Source of the DNA: Blastopirellula sediminis
GTDB lineage: Bacteria; Planctomycetota; Planctomycetia; Pirellulales; Pirellulaceae
Reading direction: 5' to 3'
NCBI RefSeq assembly: GCF_020966755.1
Contig: NZ_JAJKFT010000010.1
Coordinates: forward strand, 3,938,481-4,002,480
DNA length: 64,000 nt
In this document: one piece after another, positions 8,332 to 16,732 of the stretch
How the letters are laid out: each line of letters begins with the position of its first letter
How positions within the stretch are numbered: position 1 is the first letter of the stretch
Program-made: the position numbers and the translations under genes
The notes under the pieces: model-generated
The model's input: only the letters and a program-made list of their open reading frames with translations
Database searches by the model: none
What the model was told of the DNA's origin: nothing

Positions 8332-8880
8332 TCAACACTCCAGATGCAACGCTCGACTTGTCGTATTCTTCCTTATTGTACCCGCCATCGGTGTTACTGG
8401 CGGCGATGCTCTAGGTTCTTTGCCAAATTCCCTGCGGATTTACGGCAATTTTCTAGCACATCTGGCGCCAAGTAGCGTCGACGGAAATTCGCTGGCTAAA
8501 GGTTATTGGGTGCCAAGGAAAAAAATGACAAAAAATGGGTTATTCGAATCTTGGCTGTTTGGCTGAGATTCCACTGGGGGGAATGCTTGCCCTCTCCCCA
8601 CTAATGCAATCATTACGACAACCGCCCGCAGTTGCTACAGCGGTTTTCCGCGGACTCATCATAAACCACGTGTTTTTTGAAGGAAAATCCGTGGCCGTCG
8701 GATCTTGTGGACGACGTTATGCGGCCGGTGCGCATCAATTACGTACCCAGAACTCCTGGCCTACCTATAAATAAGTAGTTCTCCGACGAGTAATGGCTAG
8801 TCGTTTTTGCGCTCAAACCGCAAATAGATGATAAGCGAAAAAATGAGAAAAAAGTAGGATAAATTTTCCAGAACAGTCCT
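8332..8880. other. Gene-free stretch of about 550 bp
   Basis: This stretch lies between the response regulator start and the zwf stop. It is visibly richer in A and T than the flanking genes, especially 8510-8560 and 8800-8880. I see no convincing reading frame with a ribosome site, no tRNA and no long palindrome. A weak inverted pair, CCACG...CGTGG, spans about 8667-8695. The promoter of the response regulator should lie at its left end, but no clear -35/-10 pair stands out. Confidence 0.5.
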
Positions 8881-10326
8881 CTAGTGGAGGACCGGGCAGA
8901 CGTCGAACCACTGGCGACCCTGTTTGTACATCCACTCGGCCGACTCTTCCGGGCCCCACCCGCCGGGTTCATACTGCATGAGCTCAGAAGCGGCCGGGCT
9001 ATTCCAAGCCGCCAGGATCGGGTCGACGATCCCCCATGCCAATTCGACTTCGTCGCTGCGGGCGAAGAGGCTCGCGTCCCCTTGGATCGCATCGAGCAGC
9101 AGACGCTGGTAGGCGTCCGGCATATCCCCCGCAAACTGACGACGGAAGCGGAAGTCGAGGTCGGTCGTGCGGGTCCGCATGCCGGCATCCGGAACTTTGC
9201 TCTGGATGTGGACCTGGAGCCCTTCGGCCGGCTGGATCTGGATGACCAGGCGGTTTCCTTCCATCGACTGGCAATGCTCAAACAGCGTGAGCGGCGGCTC
9301 TTTGTATTGGATGACGATCTGGGTCGTGCGGCAGGACATCGCTTTGCCGCTCCGCAGATAGAACGGAACGCCCTGCCAGCGCCAGTTATCGACCCACAGT
9401 TTGAGCGCCGTAAAGGTCGCCGTTTGGCTGTCGGCCGGAACCCCTTCTTCGCTTAGGTACCCTTTGTATTGGCCGCGGATCGTGTTCTCGGCGAAGTCAG
9501 CGCCGTGCATGGGGCGAATCGCCTGCAGCACTTTCACCTTTTCGCCGCGGACCATCGACGCGTCGAAGCGGACGGGAGACTCCATCGCCGTGATCATCAT
9601 CAGCTGCAACAGGTGGTTCTGCACCATATCGCGCATGACGCCGGAGGTGTCGTAGTAACCGCCACGGCGACCGACGACCACTTCTTCGGCCACGGTAATC
9701 TGCACATGGTCGATGTAGTTACGATTCCAGAGGGGCTCAAAAATCGAGTTGCCGAACCGCAGCACCAACAGGTTCTGGACGGTTTCTTTCCCCAGGTAGT
9801 GGTCGATGCGGTAAACGTGATCTTCCGCGAAGACCTTGTGCACGCGGGCATTCAGTTGTTGTGCGGTCGTCAGGTCGGTGCCGAACGGCTTTTCGATCAC
9901 CACGCGACGCGGACCTTGCGATTGATCGGCCATACCGGCGGCGCCAATCATTTCGACGGCGATCGGATAGAGCTTCGGCATCGTCGAAAGATAGTAAATG
10001 CGAGTCGCTCCTCCACCATCCAGCTCGTTCAAAAAGCTGGCCAGGCGATCCATGTCATCCGACTTTTGCAGGTCTCCCGGTTGATAGTAGACCTGCGAGG
10101 CGAACGTATTCCACGCGGCGGCGTCGAACGAATCGCCGGTGAATTTCTGGGTCGTCTGCTCGAGATCCTCACGCCAGGCGTCGTGCGAGAACTCGGTCCG
10201 AGCGACGCCGACCACGCGAGTCGACTCAGGCAGACGCCCCTTTTTGTGGAGCAGGTAGAGAGCGGGAATCAGCTTGCGGCTCGTCAGGTCGCCGGAAGCG
10301 CCGAAGATCACGATCGTGTGCGACAT
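8881..10326 (-). CDS. zwf: Glucose-6-phosphate 1-dehydrogenase
   Basis: It oxidises glucose 6-phosphate to 6-phosphogluconolactone with NAD(P), the first step of the oxidative pentose phosphate pathway, in the cytoplasm. At 481 residues it matches the family's usual length. The N-terminal dinucleotide site GASGDLTSRK (residues 9-18), VVIEKPFGTDL and the substrate-binding signature RIDHYLGKE (173-181) are all intact. It is the last gene of a minus-strand set with the SDR gene (114 bp upstream), gnd, a HAD phosphatase and PPi-phosphofructokinase. No 6-phosphogluconolactonase gene is in the window. Confidence 0.97.
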   Translation of the reverse strand: MSHTIVIFGASGDLTSRKLIPALYLLHKKGRLPESTRVVGVARTEFSHDAWREDLEQTTQKFTGDSFDAAAWNTFASQVYYQPGDLQKSDDMDRLASFLNELDGGGATRIYYLSTMPKLYPIAVEMIGAAGMADQSQGPRRVVIEKPFGTDLTTAQQLNARVHKVFAEDHVYRIDHYLGKETVQNLLVLRFGNSIFEPLWNRNYIDHVQITVAEEVVVGRRGGYYDTSGVMRDMVQNHLLQLMMITAMESPVRFDASMVRGEKVKVLQAIRPMHGADFAENTIRGQYKGYLSEEGVPADSQTATFTALKLWVDNWRWQGVPFYLRSGKAMSCRTTQIVIQYKEPPLTLFEHCQSMEGNRLVIQIQPAEGLQVHIQSKVPDAGMRTRTTDLDFRFRRQFAGDMPDAYQRLLLDAIQGDASLFARSDEVELAWGIVDPILAAWNSPAASELMQYEPGGWGPEESAEWMYKQGRQWFDVCPVLH

Positions 10327-10440
10327 AGTTGTTTTCGTGTGTTGTTCGGACAGGACGCGCGCAGTGCGATCCGGCTATTCTAGGTTTTCTTTAGCGTTAT
10401 GCGAAACCCGGCCCTTGGCGAGCTGCGCATCTCGCGAAAA

Positions 10441-11226
10441 TTAGAATCGCATTGCAGTAAAACCGCCGTCGACGTAGATCGTCGCGCCGGTAATGAAGCT
10501 TCCCGCCTTGGGAGATAAGAGAGTAATCGCCGCCCCTACCAACTCTTCCGGCTCGCCGAAGCGTTTCATCGGCGTTTGCGCCATGATATTGGCGACGCGA
10601 TCTTGATCCAAGATTTTTCGGTTTTGCTCGGCCGGGAAGAACCCGGGGCAAAGAACGTTCACGCGAACGTTCTGCGTAGCGTATTCACGCGCGACGTTTT
10701 GCGACAGATTAACGACCGCCGCTTTGGAGGCCGAATAGGCGAAAACGCGCGACAGCGGCAAGTGAGCCGTGACGCTGCCGATGTTCAAAATCGACCCGCC
10801 GCCAGGCTGCTTCGCCATCAATGGGGCGAACAGCTGGCAGGCCAAATGGGTGCCGGTCAGATTGGTCGCCAGGACGCGGTCCCAATCTTCGTCGGTGATT
10901 TCTTCGTACGGAACGGAAGAGTTGATGCCGGCGCAGTTGACCAGCATGTCGATCGAACCGTACTTGGCGAGCGTCACGTCCTTCAGCTCGGCCAGCGACG
11001 CCCGACTAACCGCGTCGACCGGCTGAAAAATCGCATCGCCACCAAGTTCGAGGATGCGGGCACTCTGGGCTTCCCCACGCTCTTCGTTCATGCCAGAGAC
11101 GACGACGTTGGCGCCGGCTTGGGCCAGCCCTTCGGCAATGGCCCCGCCCAAAACGCCTGTGGCGCCGATAACGATGGCCGTTCGCCCTTCAAGACCGAAC
11201 AAACCCCGCAAATAACTATCTGACAT
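10441..11226 (-). CDS. SDR-family oxidoreductase, possibly gluconate 5-dehydrogenase-like
   Basis: A 261-residue classical short-chain dehydrogenase. The cofactor loop is GATGVLGGAI (21-30), the structural NAG is VNCAGIN, and the catalytic Ser and Tyr-Lys are in NIGSVTA and YSASKAAV. The sequence style (GLFGLEGRTAIVIGATGVLG, KYGSIDMLVNCAGIN, CPGFFPAEQNRK) is closest, from memory, to gluconate 5-dehydrogenase, 2-deoxy-D-gluconate 3-dehydrogenase and fructuronate reductase-like SDRs. Its place between gnd and zwf supports a sugar-acid substrate feeding the same pathway. The exact substrate is inference. The 58-bp gap to gnd upstream suggests co-transcription. Confidence 0.85.
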   Translation of the reverse strand: MSDSYLRGLFGLEGRTAIVIGATGVLGGAIAEGLAQAGANVVVSGMNEERGEAQSARILELGGDAIFQPVDAVSRASLAELKDVTLAKYGSIDMLVNCAGINSSVPYEEITDEDWDRVLATNLTGTHLACQLFAPLMAKQPGGGSILNIGSVTAHLPLSRVFAYSASKAAVVNLSQNVAREYATQNVRVNVLCPGFFPAEQNRKILDQDRVANIMAQTPMKRFGEPEELVGAAITLLSPKAGSFITGATIYVDGGFTAMRF

Positions 11227-11284
11227 ATCGCCCTAATCCTCTTCCGTACGATCTAACTCTAACGTTCTTTGCTGGCGAAAAGCC

Positions 11285-12727
11285 TTACTCTTGCGGCTCT
11301 TTACGCAGCTTCAGCCATTCGGCGTGGAAGGTTCCTTCCATGTCGGTGCGCTGGAACGTGTGAGCGCCAAAGTAGTCGCGTTGGGCCTGCAGCAAGTTGG
11401 CCGGCAATTCGGCGCGACGGTAGCCGTCGTAGTAGGCCAACGCGCCGGCGAACGCCGGGGCCGGGATGCCGAGCTTCGCCGCGGTGGCGACGACGTTACG
11501 CCAGCCGGCTTCGGCCTTCGCGATCGCGTCGGTGAAGTACGGGGCGAGGAGCAGGTTCTCGAGGTTGGCGTCGGCGTCGAACGCTTCCTTGATGCGATCA
11601 AGGAACTGAGCGCGAATGATGCAGCCGCCGCGCCATAGCAAGGCGCAGTCGCCGTAGTTGAGCGGCCAGTCATGCTCAGCAGCGGCAGCTTGCAGCTGCA
11701 CGAAGCCTTGGGCGTAGCTGATGATCTTCGAGGCGTACAGCGCGTCGCGAACGTGGGCGATGAATTCCTTCTTGTCGCCGGTGTAGCCTTCAGTCGGACC
11801 CGACAGGACCTTGCTGGCGCGAACGCGAGCGTCCTTGGCGGCCGACAAGCAGCGAGCGTAAACGGCGGTGGTGACCAGCGTGCTGGGAACGCCCAGGTCG
11901 AGCGCCAGCTGGCTCATCCACTTGCCGGTACCCTTGGCGCCGGCGACGTCCAGAACCTTGTCGACCAGGAAGTCGCCGGTCTTTTCGTCGATGACGCTGA
12001 AGATGTCGCGGGTGATCTCGATCAGGTAGCTCTGCAGTTCGCCCCGGTTCCATTCGGCGAAGACGTCATACAGCTCTTCGTTGGTCAGGCCGATGCAGTG
12101 CTTCAGCAGGAAGTAGGCTTCGCAGATCATCTGCATGTCGCCGTATTCGATGCCGTTGTGGACCATCTTCACATAGTGACCGGCGCCGCGCGGACCAACC
12201 CATTCGCAGCACGGAATGTCGTTGTTCGGACCGACCTTCGCGGCGATCGATTGGAAGATCCCCTTCAGTTCCGGCCAGGCCGCTTCGCTACCGCCCGGCA
12301 TCAGGCTCGGACCCTTCAGCGCCCCTTCTTCACCCCCCGAAACGCCGGTGCCGGAGTAGAGCAGGCCCTTTTCTTCGACGTACTTGGTGCGGCGTTCGGT
12401 GTCGCTGTAGAGCGTGTTGCCGCCGTCGATGATGATGTCCCCTTTGTCCATCAACGGAATCAGCTGATCGATCAACGAGTCGACCGCCGGGCCGGCTTTG
12501 ACCAGCATCATCACCTTGCGGGGAGTCTTCAGCGACTTGACCAGGTCTTCCAGGGTGTGGCAGCCGACGAACTTCTTGCCGGCGGCGCGACCAGCGATGA
12601 ACTCGTCGGTCTTTTCGGTCGTGCGATTGTAAACGGCGACGCTGTAGCCGCGGCTTTCGACGTTCAAGGCGAGGTTTTCGCCCATGACGGCCAAACCGAT
12701 CAAACCGAAATCACATTTTTCGGACAT
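11285..12727 (-). CDS. gnd: 6-phosphogluconate dehydrogenase, decarboxylating
   Basis: It converts 6-phosphogluconate to ribulose 5-phosphate and CO2, making NADPH. The product of 480 residues matches the homodimeric long form. The nucleotide site GLAVMGENLALN lies at the N-terminus. IIDGGNTLY, GPSLMPGG, the catalytic Lys region HYVKMVHNGIEYGDMQ and the family signature DVAGAKGTGKWM are all present. It sits 79 bp downstream of the HAD gene and 58 bp upstream of the SDR gene in the same transcription direction, forming a pentose-phosphate set with zwf. Confidence 0.97.
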   Translation of the reverse strand: MSEKCDFGLIGLAVMGENLALNVESRGYSVAVYNRTTEKTDEFIAGRAAGKKFVGCHTLEDLVKSLKTPRKVMMLVKAGPAVDSLIDQLIPLMDKGDIIIDGGNTLYSDTERRTKYVEEKGLLYSGTGVSGGEEGALKGPSLMPGGSEAAWPELKGIFQSIAAKVGPNNDIPCCEWVGPRGAGHYVKMVHNGIEYGDMQMICEAYFLLKHCIGLTNEELYDVFAEWNRGELQSYLIEITRDIFSVIDEKTGDFLVDKVLDVAGAKGTGKWMSQLALDLGVPSTLVTTAVYARCLSAAKDARVRASKVLSGPTEGYTGDKKEFIAHVRDALYASKIISYAQGFVQLQAAAAEHDWPLNYGDCALLWRGGCIIRAQFLDRIKEAFDADANLENLLLAPYFTDAIAKAEAGWRNVVATAAKLGIPAPAFAGALAYYDGYRRAELPANLLQAQRDYFGAHTFQRTDMEGTFHAEWLKLRKEPQE

Positions 12728-12806
12728 GGTTGTTCACTTTCTTGCAAGATGACTGGTCCGACGCGGTACGCGGACTGGCGGTTACTTCAATATCTCAGTG
12801 TGCTCG

Positions 12807-13676
12807 TTAATCTTCGACAGGCCAGCTGGGACGCGAAGGGAGATAGCGATCGAATTCTTCCAACAGCGATTGTTGGTAGGCTCCGGCGAACTGGCCGCTG
12901 AGGAACTTGTCGATCCCTTCTTCGTAAAAACGCTTCCAGCTGTTTTCCTCGTCGCCCGGGTTGATCGGGTAGAAGAGGCAGTTGTTGGCTTTGGCGGCGG
13001 CGTAGTCGCCGGGGGCGTCGCCAATCATCAGGGTGTGGTTTTCAGCGTACTGCGTCGCGTTGGTCAGCGATTCTTTCTTGTTGCCCGCTTCCTGGCCGCA
13101 AATCGCGGTGACGAATTGGGTCAGGTCGTGTTCGGCCCATTCCGCTTCGAGCGCTTCGTTCGGCGTGGCCGAAATGACCAGCATGTCGGCGCTGTCTTTC
13201 AGCTTTTCCAGCGACTGGCGAACGTACGGGAACGGCGGCACGCCGCGAACCATCCCGGCGATCATTTCGTTGACGGCGACCGACCACTTCAAGCAGTGAG
13301 CCAGCTCTTCGTCACCCGTCTCTGCGACCTTCTTCTCGAGGGCCGGGTTGCCGAGCTTCGTCTCTTCCTTCATCCATTTGGCGACCGCTTGCGGGATCTG
13401 GATGTCGTAGCCGCGAGCCTTCACTTCCGGACGCTTCGAAAGCCATTCGAGCGCTTCGATGAGCGCCGGAAAGCGGTTGATGCCGCGGCTCTTGCTGTAC
13501 AAGTTGACGAACTCCGCCGCTTCGCGAGCGTACTTGCTGACGCCTTGCAGTTCGTAGTAGTTGATGATGTTCGGAATGAAGCATTCTTTGTGCTTCAGTT
13601 CCATCGTGTCGAAGACGCAGCCGTCGGAGTCGATGCCGACGAGGAACTTTTTGCTCGGTTCGATTTTGTAGGTCAT
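12807..13676 (-). CDS. HAD-superfamily hydrolase (phosphatase-like)
   Basis: A 289-residue cytoplasmic HAD protein. Motif I is GIDSDGCVFDT (nucleophile D16, acid D18), motif II is VISATPNE, the Lys of motif III is in NKKESL, and motif IV is MIGDAPGDYAAA. A helical cap of about 120 residues lies between motifs I and II, as in phosphoglycolate phosphatase-like (C1 cap) enzymes. The substrate is not known. Its place between PPi-phosphofructokinase (53 bp) and gnd (79 bp) suggests a sugar phosphate of glycolysis or the pentose phosphate pathway. The cap is larger than in common phosphoglycolate phosphatases. Confidence 0.85.
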   Translation of the reverse strand: MTYKIEPSKKFLVGIDSDGCVFDTMELKHKECFIPNIINYYELQGVSKYAREAAEFVNLYSKSRGINRFPALIEALEWLSKRPEVKARGYDIQIPQAVAKWMKEETKLGNPALEKKVAETGDEELAHCLKWSVAVNEMIAGMVRGVPPFPYVRQSLEKLKDSADMLVISATPNEALEAEWAEHDLTQFVTAICGQEAGNKKESLTNATQYAENHTLMIGDAPGDYAAAKANNCLFYPINPGDEENSWKRFYEEGIDKFLSGQFAGAYQQSLLEEFDRYLPSRPSWPVED

Positions 13677-13729
13677 CGTCTTGATTCAGTCTTAAAGTTC
13701 GTGATGGGGAAAACGCCGACAGCGGCTGA

Positions 13730-15031
13730 CTACTTCGGCGCCTTTTGGCGATCGGCTTGCGGCACGTAAGCGGGCAATTTCTGCTCGGCGAAGATCGGCT
13801 GCAGACGGGTCATCCGTTGACGGCCGTCGATCATCGGCAGCGAGATCATCCCTTCGCCCAGCAGCGGCTTGGCGTAAGCGACGAATTCGTCGGTCACGTC
13901 GTAACCGCTCGGCGTGATCCATTCTTTCGGGAAGGTCCGTTCGCTGTTGGCGACTTCGGCCAGCGGGGCCTTGTCGTAGCGAACGCTGTAAACCGGGCCT
14001 TCGTTTCGCAGGATCGTCGACATGAAGCCCGACTCGCGATTCGAGGCCAGCAGCGCCGCTTGTTGACCGGCGTGATACGCTTCTTCCAGGTCGACGCTCG
14101 AAGCGTAGGCCATCGCGTGACGCTGATCGGTACCCGAAACGTTGCAGCGAGCGGCGCCTTTGGCGGCCAGGCCCTTTTGGTTCAGGTAGTTGGTGACCGT
14201 CTGGGCGACGGTAATCTGGCTCGAGCTGAACGAGGTGTGGCCGAACGCGTCTTTGACTTCGCCGATGTCGCCGACGTTGAACCCTTCGCTGATGACGACC
14301 ATGCAGCGGCCATCTTTCTTCAGCTGTTCGTTGACGTTCTGGTGCAGCTCTTCCAGCGAGCACGGCGACTCGGCCAGATAGATCTGCAGCGGCATTTCGC
14401 GGTTGGGGTCGGCCAGGCGAGCGGCGGCCGGAATGTAACCGATCTTGCGCCCCATCGCCTGCATCACGAGAACCGGATCGGCCGGGCTGCTCCCTTGGTT
14501 TTCTTCGTTGGCGTACTGAACCATGTGCATCCAGTACTTGGCGGTCGAAGCGTAGCCAGGCGTGTGGTCGATCAGCTTGAATTCGCTGTCGCCTACGTCA
14601 TTGTCGATCGTCTTGGGTCCGCCGATGCCGATCAGGTCGAGGCCGCGCTCTTGGGCCATGATCGCCATCTTGTTGGCGGTGTCCATCGAGTCGTTGCCGC
14701 CGATGTAGACGAAGTAGCCGATGTTGTGCGCCTTGAAGACTTCGATCACGCGATCGAAATCCTCGTTCTGCCAATCCTTCAGCTTGTAGCGGCAAGTGCC
14801 GATCGAACCGGCGGCCGGCGTGTAGCGGAGCAGCGAAATTTCTTCGGCCGGCTGATCCGAGAGGTTGATCAACTCTTCTTTCAGCACCCCTTCGATGCCG
14901 TGATGAGCGCCGTAGACCGTGCCGATGTTGTCCAGGTCGCGAGCCATCTCGACGATGCCGCGCAGGGTGTTGTTGATCACCGGACTCGGGCCGCCGCTTT
15001 GGGCGACGATCATATTCTTGGGTGCGCTCAT
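13730..15031 (-). CDS. pfp: Pyrophosphate-dependent 6-phosphofructokinase
   Basis: It phosphorylates fructose 6-phosphate with pyrophosphate, a reversible step of glycolysis. About 433 residues. The start at 15031 (MSAPKNMIVAQSGGP) was chosen over an upstream in-frame ATG because family members begin directly with the first strand and QSGGP. The donor-type residues are diagnostic. YIGGNDSMDTAN (111-115 region) has Asp where ATP enzymes have Gly, and GGPKTIDND (137-145) has the Lys that excludes ATP. VLVMQAMGRKIGYI and the ISEG motif follow. It is the first gene of the minus-strand carbon cluster. Confidence 0.93.
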   Translation of the reverse strand: MSAPKNMIVAQSGGPSPVINNTLRGIVEMARDLDNIGTVYGAHHGIEGVLKEELINLSDQPAEEISLLRYTPAAGSIGTCRYKLKDWQNEDFDRVIEVFKAHNIGYFVYIGGNDSMDTANKMAIMAQERGLDLIGIGGPKTIDNDVGDSEFKLIDHTPGYASTAKYWMHMVQYANEENQGSSPADPVLVMQAMGRKIGYIPAAARLADPNREMPLQIYLAESPCSLEELHQNVNEQLKKDGRCMVVISEGFNVGDIGEVKDAFGHTSFSSSQITVAQTVTNYLNQKGLAAKGAARCNVSGTDQRHAMAYASSVDLEEAYHAGQQAALLASNRESGFMSTILRNEGPVYSVRYDKAPLAEVANSERTFPKEWITPSGYDVTDEFVAYAKPLLGEGMISLPMIDGRQRMTRLQPIFAEQKLPAYVPQADRQKAPK

Positions 15032-15215
15032 TGGGTAACTCAGGCAGCAAAGGGGCGATGAAATTCGTGCCGCTGACACCACTGATGAAACAGAGGGCCG
15101 CGACAAAACCGCCAATTTTAGTCGAGTAAAAAGAACCCGACAATTAGGGGCGAGAGAACCCAGGCAAGCGCCGAAGATGGCGGGATTGGGGAGGAGATTG
15201 GGGGATTAGCCCCGG

Positions 15216-15320
15216 AAAAGCGGAAAGCGGAAAGCGGAATGGGCATTTGGAAGGACATTCGAGCGCTGCCAAACGGCAAGCGCTTTCTCGTCCGCTTTCC
15301 GCTTTCCCGTTTCCGCTTTT
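15216..15320. repeat. Inverted repeat with direct GCGGAAA units
   Basis: The left side has three tandem GCGGAAA-type units (15216-15238). The right side (15292-15320) carries their complement, CCGCTTTCCGCTTT and CCGCTTTT. An inner self-complementary hairpin AGCGCT...AGCGCT spans about 15272-15294. The element lies between the 5' end of the phosphofructokinase gene and the 3' end of the Hpt-like gene. It looks like a decayed or different member of the intergenic palindrome class. Confidence 0.65.
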
Positions 15321-15324
15321 CTGC

Positions 15325-15648
15325 TTAGACCGTCGCTTTCCGGCCAGCTCGGGCATACGCGCCCAGCAGTTTCAGCACATGGCGTCCCGCTTGTTGCTTG
15401 TCTCCCCCGGCGGCGGCGTTGCAGACCGAGCCGGCGATCTCGGCGATCTCCGGGTAGCCATACACTTCGCTGCAGCGATAGATGAAATGGCTCAGCCGGC
15501 CCGCTTCGGACCAGTTCTTATCTTTGACGGCGGCGACCAACTCGTCGATGTGAGGGGTGAGCCCGTCCAAAAACTTCTGTACGCGGACGTTATTCAGCGC
15601 GATTCGAAGCGACATACCCGAGATGTCGGGCAGTTGAGTATCGGACAA
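15325..15648 (-). CDS. Small helical protein, Hpt-like
   Basis: The 107-residue product starts with TTG behind a good GAGG-type site. An internal ATG (MSLRIALNN, start 15615) is the alternative. It looks all-helical. The stretch GRLSHFIYRCSEVYGYPEIA resembles the Hpt phosphotransfer helix, where a His precedes a Ser/Gly-rich turn and an alanine-rich helix with Leu/Ile spacing. If this is right, the His in LSHF is the phosphate carrier. The match is by pattern only. The upstream neighbour (15690-16025, 41 bp away) is of unknown function. No kinase is adjacent, though a Ser/Thr kinase lies 700 bp away on the other strand. Confidence 0.5.
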   Translation of the reverse strand: MSDTQLPDISGMSLRIALNNVRVQKFLDGLTPHIDELVAAVKDKNWSEAGRLSHFIYRCSEVYGYPEIAEIAGSVCNAAAGGDKQQAGRHVLKLLGAYARAGRKATV

Positions 15649-15689
15649 GGTAGGAGGCTCCTCGGTGGCTGGGGCAAAAACGTAGTCGG

Positions 15690-16025
15690 CTACGCCGCCT
15701 TGGCGAGTCGAATGTAATCGCGCGATTGCTCGGCGGTCGGCTTCAACAGTTCGGAGACCAGCATCAGCGCAAGCGACGCTTCAAAGAGTCGTTCGCGATG
15801 GCGAATCACCAGGTGACGCTCGGCGCCCCGGATTTTGTCGAGTTCGGCGTGGATCGCTTGAGCGGCCCGAGCGCGAACAAATCCGCGGAATTCGGCGTCC
15901 GACATATCACGACATTCGTCATCCAGCCGGCGACGGACCACCGGAATCGCCGCGGTGGCGATTTTGGCGGACAATTCAGCAACCATGCGTCGTCGGGATC
16001 TTCCCCAAGGGTTCAACCAATCCAT
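15690..16025 (-). CDS. Hypothetical helical protein, 111 aa
   Basis: It begins at ATG 16025 with MDWLNPWGRSRRRMVAEL, a tryptophan-rich then basic start. Amphipathic helices rich in Arg, Glu and Ala follow (VRARAAQAIHAELDKIRGAE, HRERLFEASLALMLVSELL). There is no signal peptide. I do not recognise a family. The closely spaced downstream Hpt-like gene suggests that the two are one transcription unit. Confidence 0.5.
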   Translation of the reverse strand: MDWLNPWGRSRRRMVAELSAKIATAAIPVVRRRLDDECRDMSDAEFRGFVRARAAQAIHAELDKIRGAERHLVIRHRERLFEASLALMLVSELLKPTAEQSRDYIRLAKAA

Positions 16026-16330
16026 GGCGTTCCCTCCCCTGTTTAGGCAGTTTTTCCGAAAGCTGCGTTCACCCCGGCAGACGCCGGTTCAACGCATCTC
16101 TACTATTCGAACAAACTCCACCGGAGCGATCAGACTTCTCGCCGTTGGTTCTGTTAGTCCGTACAGCGAAATCGGGCCGCTGGTAACTTTCGTAACATTT
16201 AGATCAAGCTGAACGGTCATGACGCCGATATTGAACCTTGTCGCTAACGAACAATCGCTACGACCGGAACTGCTACCGCCACTTGACCAGCAGAGGCAGT
16301 TTCTCTAAGTTTGCGTGAATCAAAGACATG
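16026..16330. other. Divergent spacer before tRNA-Cys
   Basis: About 305 bp between the start of the 111-aa gene and the tRNA. Apart from the likely tRNA promoter at 16283-16311, I see no coding frame and no palindrome. Confidence 0.5.
16283..16311 (+). promoter_or_regulatory. Likely sigma70-type promoter of tRNA-Cys
   Basis: TTGACC at 16283-16288 and TAAGTT at 16306-16311 are 17 bases apart. The expected start would be about a dozen bases before the mature tRNA 5' end. The -10 match is only moderate. Confidence 0.4.
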
Positions 16331-16401
16331 GCGCCGTGGCCAAGTGGCTAAGGCAACGGATTGCAAATCCGTCATCCCCGGTTCGAATCCGGGCGGCGCC
16401 T
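16331..16401 (+). tRNA. tRNA-Cys (anticodon GCA)
   Basis: Acceptor GCGCCGT pairs with GCGGCGC (16394-16400, one G-U). The anticodon arm is ACGGA-TTGCAAA-TCCGT with anticodon GCA at 16363-16365. The T arm is CCCGG-TTCGAAT-CCGGG. The discriminator at 16401 is T (U73), an identity base of tRNA-Cys. CCA is not encoded. Length 71 nt. Confidence 0.96.
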
Positions 16402-16407
16402 CTCTTC

Positions 16408-16439
16408 AAACCCAAGTCAGATAAAGACTTGGGTTTTTT
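16408..16439 (+). terminator. Rho-independent terminator of tRNA-Cys
   Basis: AAACCCAAGTC (16408-16418) and GACTTGGGTTT (16426-16436) form an 11-bp stem with a 7-base loop, directly followed by a run of T. It begins seven bases after the tRNA end. Confidence 0.9.
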
Positions 16440-16732
16440 CATACGCACGCTGCGACAGCAATTCTCGGTGCGAATTTCGCCCGAAATTGTGATTGGCTTC
16501 CTAGCTTCGCACGCTTTTCTACCTTGCCTGAATTGAGGCCGCTCCGTCGATCCGTTCGACGCGCCTTGCCGCCGCCGCAGCTATTTTTTCCAGGCCCCGA
16601 TTTTGAGGCATGCGCCGCGCCAAAGTTGCGGCGCGCGGTTCCGGAAATGCTCCCCGTGGCACGGATTGCCATGTAAGCTTGAGTAATCTAGTCCTGATTT
16701 TCCGGCCACTCCCCCCAACAGCGAACCATCGC

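Noticed and set aside
8324-8774. Two short plus-strand frames in the gap before zwf
   Set aside because: No ribosome site, no leader or motif, and codon use unlike neighbours.
13745-15061. Long plus-strand frame opposite phosphofructokinase
   Set aside because: It is an antisense shadow of a gene with complete family motifs.
15216-15320. Direct GCGGAAA units considered as a CRISPR or tandem-repeat locus
   Set aside because: Only three short units without unique spacers, followed by their inverted copy. It is a palindrome, not an array.
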